In this document: in pieces, positions 54,150 through 64,000 of the stretch
How the letters are laid out: each line of letters opens with the position of its first letter
How positions within the stretch are numbered: position 1 is the stretch's first letter
Assembly: GCA_964247725.1 (NCBI GenBank)
Contig: CAXTVM010000002.1
Span: forward strand, 164,527 to 228,526
Direction of reading: 5' to 3'
Origin: Lichenicola sp964247725
GTDB lineage: Bacteria; Pseudomonadota; Alphaproteobacteria; Acetobacterales; Acetobacteraceae
Length of the DNA: 64,000 nt
Notes under the pieces: model-generated
What the model was told of the DNA's origin: nothing
What the model saw: the letters and a program-made list of their open reading frames with translations, nothing else
Database searches by the model: none
Program-made: the position numbers and the translations under genes

Positions 54150-56081
54150 ATGGCGCAACAGCATCGCGAGGCGCGGCGGCTGGCCGCCGAGGGGCTGGCG
54201 CACCACGAGGCCGGCCGGCTCGACGCGGCCGACCGGCTCTACCGCGAGGCGCTGGCGATGCGGCCGGACGAGCCCGACGCGCTGCACGGGCTCGGCGTGC
54301 TGGCGCTGGGCGGCGGCCGCAGCGGCCTCGCGATCGCGCTGATCGGCCGCGCCATCCGTGCCCGCCCGGAGGCGGCGCTCCCCTACGTCAACCTCGGCCA
54401 CGCGCTGCGCGAGCAGGGCCATCTCGAGGAGGCGCGCGCGGCGCTGCAGGTGGCGGTGCTGCGCGACGGCGACGATCCGCGCGCCCATCTCGGCCTGGCC
54501 GTGGCGCTGGACTCGCTCGGCCGGCAGGCGGAGGCCGCCGCCGCGGCCGCGCTGGCGATCGCCCGCGATCCGGGGCACGGCACGCCCGCCACGGCGGTTC
54601 CCGGCGCCAGCGCCCTGCTCGGCCGGCTCCGCCTCGCCGCCGGCGACGTCGAGCCGGCGCTCGGCCTCCTGCGCGCCGCCACCGGCGAGGCGCCCGACTC
54701 CGCCCTGGCCTGGCATGCGATCGGTGCGGCGCTCGGCGGCGTCGGACGCCTGGACGACGCCCTGGCCGCGTTCCGGCGCACCGCGGCGCTGGCGCCGGAC
54801 GATCCGGCGGCGCTCGCCAACCTCGGCGGCGTGCTGTTCGAGCTGAACCGGCTGGACGAGGCGCAGGTGGCATTGCGGCGGGCGGTCGCGGCCGGCCCCG
54901 CCACCGCCGCCACCCGCAGCAACCTCGGGCTGGTGCTGATGGCGCAGGGCTGCCTGCCGGAGGCCGAGCGGGAGCTGGCGGCGGCCGCCACGATGGCGCC
55001 GCAGGCCGACGGCGTGCTGGTCAACCGCGGCAGCGTGCTGGCCGAGCTCGGCCGCTACGAGGAGGCCGAGGCCTGCTTGCGCATCGTCGAGGCGCGTACC
55101 GCCCCGGACACGGCCGACCACGCCCGCGCCCGCTTCAACCGCGCCACCGTGCTGCTCGCCACCGGTCGCGGCACGGAGGGCTGGGCCACGTTCGAGGCCC
55201 GCCGCGCGCTGATCCCGCCGCCGCCGACGGCGCTGGTGGACTGGGACGGCGGCGCGTTGGCGAACGGCGCCACGCTGCTGCTGCACGCCGAGCAGGGGCT
55301 GGGCGACGCGATCCAGTTCCTGCGCTACGTGCCGCTGGCCGCGGCGCGCGTGCCGGTGCGGCTGGTGCTGCCGGAGCCGCTGCTGCGGCTGGCCGCCTGC
55401 CTCGCCTCGCTGCGCTGCACGGTTGCCGGCCCGGCCGAGCCGGTGCCCCCCGGCTGCGTCGCCCAGGCCAGCCTGCTGAGCCTGCCGCACCTGCTGCGGC
55501 TCGACGGCGCTCCCCCGTCCGCGCCGTACCTGATCGTGCCGGCTCCGCCGCCGGCGCAGGGCTTGGGCGGCCGGCTCGCCGTCGGGCTGTGCTGGGCCGG
55601 CAACCCCGGCTACCGCTTCGACCGCCGCCGCTCGCTGCGGCTGGAGCAGCTAGCCCCGCTGGCGGACGTGCCCGACATCGCCTTCGTCTCGGTGCAGGCG
55701 GGCACGGCCGCCACCGAGACGCCGCCCCCCGGCCTCGACCTCATCCGGCCGCCGGCGCCCCTGCACGACCTCGCCGACACCGCCGCCCTGATCGCCGGCC
55801 TCGACCTGGTGATCAGCGTCGACACCGCGATCGCCCACCTGGCCGGCGCGCTGGGCCGTCCGACGTGGCTGCTGAACCGGTACGGCGGGGATTGGCGCTG
55901 GCAGGATGGCTGGCGGGACCGGACCGGGCGCAGCCTGTGGTATCCGCGGCTGCGCCAGTTCCGGCAGGAGATGCCCCTGCCGCCGGACAAGGCGTGGCCT
56001 CCGACGATCGCCGCCCTGGCCGAGGTCCTGCGCGAACGGCGCGATCGTTTGTCCGCTGCGCCGTCGCCACGCGATGCATGA
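54150..56081 (+). CDS. TPR protein fused to GT9/SPINDLY-like glycosyltransferase domain
   Basis: A 643-residue protein. Residues 1-350 contain about nine tetratricopeptide repeats (hallmark GLGVLALGGGRSGLAIALIG, YVNLGHALREQGHLEEARAAL, ANLGGVLFELNRLDEAQVAL, NRGSVLAELGRYEEAEACL). The C-terminal part (about 360-630) has the glycosyltransferase family 9/41-like pattern: LLLHAEQGLGDAIQFLRY, VGLCWAGNPGYRFDRRRSL and VISVDTAIAHLAGALGRPTW. The last is the nucleotide-sugar pocket. Known from many Acetobacteraceae. It might glycosylate proteins or flagellin-like acceptors. Donor and acceptor are unknown. Confidence 0.85.
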   Translation: MAQQHREARRLAAEGLAHHEAGRLDAADRLYREALAMRPDEPDALHGLGVLALGGGRSGLAIALIGRAIRARPEAALPYVNLGHALREQGHLEEARAALQVAVLRDGDDPRAHLGLAVALDSLGRQAEAAAAAALAIARDPGHGTPATAVPGASALLGRLRLAAGDVEPALGLLRAATGEAPDSALAWHAIGAALGGVGRLDDALAAFRRTAALAPDDPAALANLGGVLFELNRLDEAQVALRRAVAAGPATAATRSNLGLVLMAQGCLPEAERELAAAATMAPQADGVLVNRGSVLAELGRYEEAEACLRIVEARTAPDTADHARARFNRATVLLATGRGTEGWATFEARRALIPPPPTALVDWDGGALANGATLLLHAEQGLGDAIQFLRYVPLAAARVPVRLVLPEPLLRLAACLASLRCTVAGPAEPVPPGCVAQASLLSLPHLLRLDGAPPSAPYLIVPAPPPAQGLGGRLAVGLCWAGNPGYRFDRRRSLRLEQLAPLADVPDIAFVSVQAGTAATETPPPGLDLIRPPAPLHDLADTAALIAGLDLVISVDTAIAHLAGALGRPTWLLNRYGGDWRWQDGWRDRTGRSLWYPRLRQFRQEMPLPPDKAWPPTIAALAEVLRERRDRLSAAPSPRDA

Positions 56082-56182
56082 TGTTGGGGAGCGTAGGCTC
56101 GTCAGCCTTCATCCGAAACAACGCCCTCATCTCGGCCACTACAGGCCTCCGATGTCGACGCGGCTGACAGCGTGGTGTGTTC

Positions 56183-56995
56183 ATGACAGGAAGAACCTAC
56201 CTCGGCATAGACTTCTCCGGAGGGGCGGCCGCATGGAGGAGACGTTGCTCAAAACCCACCGTCTGGATCGCGACGATCACGGACGTTCTTCAGCCACGTC
56301 TGGTCGATCTGCATCCCGTCCAGGATCTGCCGGGAAAGGAAGCGCCCTTCGAGAAGCTGACAGCCCTGCTTGGCAGGGGCGATTTCGCGGCAGCCGGCAT
56401 CGATGCGCCCTTCTCGATTCCGGCCTCGCATCTGCCACCCGGCGGATACGTTGAACTGCTTGCTCGCGTCGGCCGGCTGCCGCCTGCGCTTGACCGTCCA
56501 TTTCTGCGAGGAGCTTCCCTTGTCGACCTGGCTACGGAGGTCGCATCGCTGCAACAGAAGAAGCCGTATCGCGAGACAGAACGAACCTGGGCGAGTCGCG
56601 GCATCAACACGCGCTCGACGCTCTGGAATGGCCCGCGCGGCGGAGCGGCCTTCACGGCCGCATGCCTGACGCTGCTCGCCCGATCGGGACGGCCGATCTG
56701 GCCGTGGAACGTCGGGCCAGGCATGCTGGTCGAGGCTTTTCCGGCCGCTCAACTGCATGTCTGGCATCTGCCGCACGAAGGCTACGGCAAGCCTGGACAG
56801 CGTGATGTGCGCGACCAGATCTTGGTCGGTTTGAGTAAACGCGTGAAATTTACGTCCTCGCACCGTCTGTTGATGCTCGACAATCCCGATGCGCTTGATG
56901 CGGCCGTAGCGAGCTTTGCCGCCATGGCTGCCGAACGGCATGGGCCGCCCGCTGCGTATCCAGCGGACGGGCTGATATATGTCCATGATCGCTGA
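56183..56995 (+). CDS. DUF429-domain protein
   Basis: A 270-residue protein. It opens with MTGRTYLGIDFSGGAAAWRR and continues with GIDAPFSIP, YRETERTWASRGINTRSTLW and VEAFPAAQLHVW, the DUF429 pattern (an RNase H/actin-like fold with Asp in GIDF and DAP). The function of the family is not known. Composition is a little less GC-rich than its neighbours and codon use includes more AT-ending codons, which could mean later acquisition. A copy of the repeat follows. Confidence 0.85.
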   Translation: MTGRTYLGIDFSGGAAAWRRRCSKPTVWIATITDVLQPRLVDLHPVQDLPGKEAPFEKLTALLGRGDFAAAGIDAPFSIPASHLPPGGYVELLARVGRLPPALDRPFLRGASLVDLATEVASLQQKKPYRETERTWASRGINTRSTLWNGPRGGAAFTAACLTLLARSGRPIWPWNVGPGMLVEAFPAAQLHVWHLPHEGYGKPGQRDVRDQILVGLSKRVKFTSSHRLLMLDNPDALDAAVASFAAMAAERHGPPAAYPADGLIYVHDR

Positions 56996-57035
56996 CGCTA
57001 CGCGGACCCGCAACGTTTGTCAGGGGTCGGCCCAC

Positions 57036-57236
57036 GGTTATCGCATGAGGAAGAAGGCCAGGGGCTTTGCCCCTGGACCCCACTGGGGCCGCGGGCTCCA
57101 GACCCCAATTCGTCAAGCGTGTATCTTCATGCAAGGACGATCTTCTTACGAATCGGGGTTTGGGGCCCGCGGCCCCAACGGGTCCAGGGCAGCGCCCTGG
57201 CCTTCTCCCTTCACCTCTCCCCAAATGCGATAGCCC
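57036..57236. repeat. Intergenic palindromic repeat, copy 14
   Basis: Begins GGTTATCGCATGAGG and ends CAAATGCGATAGCC. Outer arms GAAGGCCAGGGGC ... GCGCCCTGGCCTTC, inner CCCCAATTCGTCAAG and TTACGAATCGGGG. Between convergent genes. GGGGTC at 57023-57028 and 57238-57243 may be a short flanking repeat. Confidence 0.88.
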
Positions 57237-57261
57237 CGGGGTCCGCTCGCAGGCGGCAGGA

Positions 57262-60171
57262 TCAGCCCGCCGCCAGGCTCCGCCGCCGCACCCCGCCCGG
57301 CTGCGGCAGCGCGGCGATCGCCTCCTCGGCCCGCGTCAGCACCGCCACCAGCGCGTCCCGCAGCTCGTCCAGCTTGCGCTCGGCTCCGAGCTTCAGCCCG
57401 AACACGTCCCGGACGTAGAACACGTCGACCGCGCGCACCCCGTAGGTGGTGATGTGGGCGGACGCGATCTGCAGGCCCTGCCGGCTCATCGCCGCGGTGA
57501 GGTCGTGCAGCAGCCCGGGTCGGTCGCGGCCGTTCACCTCGACCACCGTGTGCGCGTTGGAGGCGCGGTTGTCGATCACCACCCGCGGCGGCACATGGAT
57601 CGCGCGCATCCGCCGCCGCGCCGTGCCGCAGGCGCTGCGGGCGATCTCGTCGCCGAGATCCATCCGCCCCGAGAGCGCCTGCTCGACCAGGATCGACAGC
57701 CGGGCCAGCCGGTGCGGCGCGTCGAACGTGCCCTCGGCCGCGTCCTGCACCCAGAACGTGTCGAGCGCCATGCCGTCGGTGAGCGTGTGGATGCGCGCGT
57801 CCACGATCGAGGCGCCGGCTACCGCCAGCGCGCCGGCGATGCGGCTGAACAGCCCGGGATGGTCGCCGGTGTGGATCGTGACCTCGGTCACGCCGCGCGC
57901 CGGCAGCGGCTGCGTGTCGACGGTGAGCGGCGCCCCGCGCGCGGCGCTGTCGCGGATCATCCGCGCGTGCCGCGCATGCGTCTCGGGATCGAACGACAGC
58001 CAGTAGCCGCCGTAGCCCAGCCGCAGGAAGTGCGCGATCTCCTCATCGGAGAACCCGTCCTCGTCGAGCAGTACGGAGGCCGCGTCCTTGGCGCGCGCCA
58101 CCCGCACGTCGCGCTCGGTGGTGGCGAGCCCGCCCGCCAGCACTTCCGCCACCCGGGTGTAGAGCTCGCGCAGCAGCGTCGCCTTCCAGGCGTTCCAGAC
58201 CTTCGAGCTCACCGCCCGCATGTCGATGACCGTCAGGATCAGCAGCAGCCGCAGCCGCTCCGGCGACTGGACGGTGTCGGCGAGGTCCAGGATCGTCTTC
58301 GGGTCGTCGATGTCGCGCCGGAACGCGGTCTGGCTCAGCAGCAGGTGGTGCAGCACCAGCCAGGACACCGTCTCGGTCTCCTCCGCTGACAGGCCCAGCC
58401 GCGGGCACAGCTCCAGCGCCATCTCCGAACCCAGCTCCGAATGGTCGCCGCCGCGCCCCTTGGCGATGTCGTGCAGCACGGTCGCCACGTAGAGCGCCCG
58501 CCGCGACTGCAGGTCCTCGACCAGCTCGGCGGCGACCGGCGTCTCCCCGTCCAGCAGCCCGGCCTCCAGCGTGCCCAGGATGCGCACCGCCTCGATGATG
58601 TGCTCGTCCACCGTGAACACGTGGTAGGTGTCGAACTGCATCTGGCCGACGATGCGCGACCAGGCCGGGATCATCCGGCCCAGCAGCCCGGTCTCGTTCA
58701 GCAGGTGCAGCCAGCGGGCGCCGGACCGCGGCGGCTCGCTGTGGCGGATCTGGTCCCGCAGCGCCGCGCTGTCTGCGCCCTGGACCGCGCGACGGGCCGG
58801 CCGCTCGCCGCACATCAGCTCCAGCAGGATGGCGTTCGCCTCCGGGTCCCGGCGCAGCGACGCCGCGCGCCGCTCCCAGCGGATCAGCAGGTGCATCGCC
58901 ATCGGATGGATCTCGAGCCCGCGCTCGCGCGCGACCCGCAGCAGCCGCAGCATCACGATCGGCGCCGCGTCGAAGCTCACCCCGGGGGCCGGCATGATCT
59001 GCCCGTCCGCCAGCACGAAGCCCGCCTGAGCCAGGGCGAGGTCGGTCGAGGCCGCCGGCGCCGGCGCCGGCGCGCCCAGCGCCCGGCCCAGCACCTGCGG
59101 CTCCAGGATGTGGGTCAGCCGCATCACCTCGCGGGCGGTGAGGAAGTAGTGTCGCATGAACCGCTCGACGCCGATCTGGCGGCCGTGGTTGGTGTAGCCC
59201 ATGCGGGCGCCCACCACCGGCTGCATGTCGAAGGTCAGCCGTTCCTCGGCGCGGCCGGCGACGTAGTGCAGGTGGAAGCGCACCGTCCACAGGAAGTCCC
59301 AGGACCGCCGCGCCCGCCGCGCCTCCTGCTCGGTCAGCAGCGCCGGCGCGGTCGGATCGGCACCGACCGGCCGCGCCAGGTCGGCGAACCCGTGCGTGCC
59401 CAGCGTCTCCCGGCACATCCAGCACAGCGCCTGCAGGTCGCGCAGCGCGCCGCGCCCCTCCTTGATGTTCGGCTCGACCAGGAACGGGCTGTCGCCGTAG
59501 CGCGCGTGCCGGACCGCGCGCTCCCGCCGCTTGTCCTCGATGAACCGGGCCGGGCCGGTGGCGGCGCGGACGGCGTCGTAACGGGCCTGGAACGCCGCGA
59601 ACAGCGCCGCGTCGCCGGCGATGCGGCGCGCGTCCAGCAGCGTCGTGCGGATGGTGGTGTCCGAAGCCGCCTCGGCGATGCACTGGCTGACCGAGCGCGT
59701 CGCGTGGCCGACCTTCAGCCCGAGGTCCCACAGGAAGTAGAGCATGAACTCGACCACCCGCAGCACCGCGGGCGCCGGCTCCTCGTCGGTCAGGAACAGC
59801 AGGTCGATGTCGCTGAACGGCGCCAGCATGCCGCGCCCGTAGCCGCCGGTGGCCGCGATCGCCAGCGTGGCGCCGACGGCGGGCCCCGCCGCGATCTCGT
59901 CACCGAGCAGATCGCCCAGCGCGTAGCGGTGCAACTCGTCGATCAGGGCGTCGGTGTGCGCCGAGAGCGCCTGCGCCGCGCCCTCGCCACCCTGCGCATG
60001 CGCCTCGAAGGCGTCGCGGACGCCGCCCTGGACCCGCGCCAGGTGCCGGCGGAACACCCCGATCGCCACCGCCCGCGGCGTCGGCCCGGCGTCGCTGGCC
60101 CTGGCGAGCTGGGAGGCGAGCTGGGCGGCGGCATCCTGTGGAGCGAGCAAGGGCACGGCTGGGATCGGCAT
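57262..60171 (-). CDS. glnD: [Protein-PII] uridylyltransferase/uridylyl-removing enzyme
   Basis: A 969-residue bifunctional sensor of glutamine status that uridylylates PII proteins at low nitrogen and removes the UMP at high nitrogen. Domains in order: nucleotidyltransferase GGYGRGMLAPFSDIDLLFL (about 108-126), GlnD PII-UTase linker, HD phosphohydrolase with VLHDIAKGRGGDHSELG (about 563-579), and two C-terminal ACT domains (EVTIHTGDHPGLFSRIAGAL, TVVEVNGRDRPGLLHDLTAA). ATG 60171 is 6 bp after the mutS stop, so the two are probably cotranscribed, a common alphaproteobacterial arrangement. Confidence 0.97.
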   Translation of the reverse strand: MPIPAVPLLAPQDAAAQLASQLARASDAGPTPRAVAIGVFRRHLARVQGGVRDAFEAHAQGGEGAAQALSAHTDALIDELHRYALGDLLGDEIAAGPAVGATLAIAATGGYGRGMLAPFSDIDLLFLTDEEPAPAVLRVVEFMLYFLWDLGLKVGHATRSVSQCIAEAASDTTIRTTLLDARRIAGDAALFAAFQARYDAVRAATGPARFIEDKRRERAVRHARYGDSPFLVEPNIKEGRGALRDLQALCWMCRETLGTHGFADLARPVGADPTAPALLTEQEARRARRSWDFLWTVRFHLHYVAGRAEERLTFDMQPVVGARMGYTNHGRQIGVERFMRHYFLTAREVMRLTHILEPQVLGRALGAPAPAPAASTDLALAQAGFVLADGQIMPAPGVSFDAAPIVMLRLLRVARERGLEIHPMAMHLLIRWERRAASLRRDPEANAILLELMCGERPARRAVQGADSAALRDQIRHSEPPRSGARWLHLLNETGLLGRMIPAWSRIVGQMQFDTYHVFTVDEHIIEAVRILGTLEAGLLDGETPVAAELVEDLQSRRALYVATVLHDIAKGRGGDHSELGSEMALELCPRLGLSAEETETVSWLVLHHLLLSQTAFRRDIDDPKTILDLADTVQSPERLRLLLILTVIDMRAVSSKVWNAWKATLLRELYTRVAEVLAGGLATTERDVRVARAKDAASVLLDEDGFSDEEIAHFLRLGYGGYWLSFDPETHARHARMIRDSAARGAPLTVDTQPLPARGVTEVTIHTGDHPGLFSRIAGALAVAGASIVDARIHTLTDGMALDTFWVQDAAEGTFDAPHRLARLSILVEQALSGRMDLGDEIARSACGTARRRMRAIHVPPRVVIDNRASNAHTVVEVNGRDRPGLLHDLTAAMSRQGLQIASAHITTYGVRAVDVFYVRDVFGLKLGAERKLDELRDALVAVLTRAEEAIAALPQPGGVRRRSLAAG

Positions 60172-60177
60172 GAAGCC

Positions 60178-62898
<2,721 letters not shown>

Positions 62899-62934
62899 GC
62901 GCCGATCTGTAGGGCCCGCCGCCGTTCGGCTCCA

Positions 62935-63179
62935 GTCCGCGGGGCTATCGCATGTGAAGAGACGTGGAAGGAGAAGGCCAGGGCGCCGCCCTGGACCCGT
63001 TGGGGCCGTCACGCGAAGCGTGCTGCGCACGACGGCCCCAAACCCCGATCCGTAAGGAGATGGTCCCTGCTTGGAGGTATGACCTCAACGAATCGGGGTC
63101 TGGGGCCCGCGGCCCCAGTGGGGTCCAGGGGCAAAGCCCCCGGCCTTCCTTTTCATGCGACAGCCGCGGCGTGGTCCGC
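62935..63179. repeat. Intergenic palindromic repeat, copy 15
   Basis: Element about 62942-63165, starting GGGCTATCGCATG and ending CATGCGACAGCC, with full arms, a GGGGCCGTCACGCG ... GACGGCCCC module and the GATCCGTAAGG ... CAACGAATCGGGG centre. GTCCGCG occurs at 62935-62941 and 63174-63180, a possible flanking duplication. Between divergent genes. Confidence 0.85.
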
Positions 63180-63221
63180 GAACCCCGTTGCAAGCCGAAC
63201 CAGTCCAGATAGGTTTCACCG

Positions 63222-63890
63222 GTGGATATCTTGTTCCCGAACGGCGATCAGGGCTGGATTTCCGGAACCTATGGGACCGTCCAGGGGCTTCGGAAGTGGA
63301 CCGAGACCCACGTCTCGTCATCCGGCGGCGGTGGATACCTTTACGACGGCAGCGGCTACATCTCCGCGCCCAAAGTGAGCTCCAAGATCGTCGAGCGCGT
63401 GGAGTTCTGGCTGAAGCCGATCGCCCCGGGCGGCAACGAGCTGAAGTTGACCATCAACGTCGATGTTCGCGACGGACATCGGATGGTCTTGATCTGGGGA
63501 GGCCTGAGGCATGAGACGAAGGGCAAGTTTCTGTTTCTCCTGAACGAGAGTTCCGGGCAGGAGTACAACCTTGCCGCCGGGTCGACCTTCGAGAAGGGCT
63601 TCGTGAGATCGACGACCGATAGGAACCGTCAGGACGTCAAGGCGAACCTCGGCGCCTGGAGGCGCTCGCTGTCGATCTGCATGGTTCTCATCATGTTCAG
63701 CGTCGTGTTTTCGCCGAGACTTCTGATATGGGCGCTCATCGCCCTGGCTGTCGTCACCTTCATGGCGGTGAACTTCAACATCGACGAGCGCCGCGCCAGG
63801 ATGGCAGCGGCCAAGGCCGAGCTCGGCACGAACTTCCTGGCGTTCAGCCACTCCCTGATCAAGGCGACCTCGCCGAGATGGCCCGACTGA
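63222..63890 (+). CDS. Hypothetical protein with C-terminal membrane segment
   Basis: A 222-residue protein from GTG 63222. Residues 1-140 are soluble with many beta-strand-like stretches and a Ser/Gly-rich turn (SSSGGGGYLYDGSGYI); VERVEFWLKPIAPGGNELKL is a possible conserved part. A hydrophobic stretch at about 147-180 (ICMVLIMFSVVFSPRLLIWALIAL) would make two membrane helices. The C-terminus is Ala-rich and charged. No family recognised. The upstream 323 bp hold a repeat copy. Confidence 0.6.
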   Translation: MDILFPNGDQGWISGTYGTVQGLRKWTETHVSSSGGGGYLYDGSGYISAPKVSSKIVERVEFWLKPIAPGGNELKLTINVDVRDGHRMVLIWGGLRHETKGKFLFLLNESSGQEYNLAAGSTFEKGFVRSTTDRNRQDVKANLGAWRRSLSICMVLIMFSVVFSPRLLIWALIALAVVTFMAVNFNIDERRARMAAAKAELGTNFLAFSHSLIKATSPRWPD

Positions 63891-64000
63891 GCCGATGGGG
63901 GAGAACGATCGTCCTCACTCGTCTGCCTTCAAAGGCGGACATGACGCGCTAGGTCCTATGGACACTTACCTGATCCAGAGAATGATGGCGGGGAGCGTGG
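63891..64000. other. Right edge of window
   Basis: Contains no complete reading frame. A stretch at 63953-63975 (GGTCCTATGGACACTTACC) could be the end of another element or a gene start, but nothing can be supported. Confidence 0.3.

Noticed and set aside
62943..63100. N-terminal extension of MutS into the repeat element
   Set aside because: Forty-four extra codons would come from the repeat. ATG 62898 is the natural start directly before the conserved N-terminus.
63953..64000. Possible insertion-sequence end at the right edge
   Set aside because: GGTCCTATGGACACTT has the look of an IS end, but no transposase or matching inverted end is visible in the remaining bases.

Overview
The window is very GC-rich (apparently about 70%) and densely coded. 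It looks like a chromosome segment of an alphaproteobacterium, most plausibly an Acetobacteraceae/Rhodospirillales member. The basis is gene content: a Rhodobacter-type phospholipid methyltransferase, the alphaproteobacterial ctaB–coxF order, an L-sorbosone-dehydrogenase-type protein, a TPR/glycosyltransferase fusion, a PII uridylyltransferase and a glutathione-dependent formaldehyde pathway. No rRNA, tRNA or CRISPR array was seen. Taxonomy is inferred from content, not from a marker gene.

Layout. 1-5.6 kb is a galactofuranose-type glycan locus: a GlfT2-like galactofuranosyltransferase (cut by the window edge), a PAP2 phosphatase, UDP-galactopyranose mutase and a further glycosyltransferase. 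5.8-8.5 kb holds an EthD protein, an FMN-dependent oxidase-like protein and a sorbosone-dehydrogenase-like beta-propeller. 8.7-13.4 kb is a four-gene BMP-type (nucleoside-like) ABC importer. 13.7-24 kb holds signal peptidase I, MAPEG, an alpha/beta hydrolase, a DctA-like symporter, the frmA-fghA formaldehyde pair, a low-complexity protein, yjbQ, a GNAT enzyme, a PhzF protein and an aldose epimerase. 24-34.8 kb holds a TonB receptor, a ClC channel, a Pit phosphate transporter, a Nudix protein, greB, an S9 peptidase and gshB. 34.8-36.1 kb is an AT-rich foreign island with a broken membrane-protein gene and an IS630 relic. It is followed by a class A beta-lactamase, a large membrane protein and pmtA. 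40.3-42.7 kb holds a COX1 paralogue that has lost its oxygen-reducing site, coupled to ctaB and coxF. 42.8-46.7 kb holds an ArsB-like permease, a DMT protein, a frameshifted MFS gene and a Tim44-domain protein. The last part carries pmbA with an M16 peptidase, thrC, an MRJP-family protein, an M32 carboxypeptidase, the TPR/GT fusion, a DUF429 protein, the mutS-glnD pair and an unknown membrane protein.

The most striking structural feature is a family of at least 15 intergenic palindromic elements (about 80-220 bp). They share outer arms (GGAAGGCCAGGGGC ... GCCCCTGGCCTTCC), inner arms (GATTCGT ... ACGAATC) and, in several copies, terminal inverted repeats AGGGCTRTCGCATT. One copy is flanked by a perfect 15-bp direct repeat and others by shorter or imperfect ones, which points to past mobility. 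One copy supplies the stop codon and last codons of thrC.

Two IS630-type transposase relics, a frameshifted MFS gene and the broken island gene show ongoing decay of accessory DNA. The two most biologically interesting coding loci are the heme-a-only COX1 paralogue next to heme O synthase, and the GlfT2-PAP2-Glf set that recalls the mycobacterial arabinogalactan cluster.
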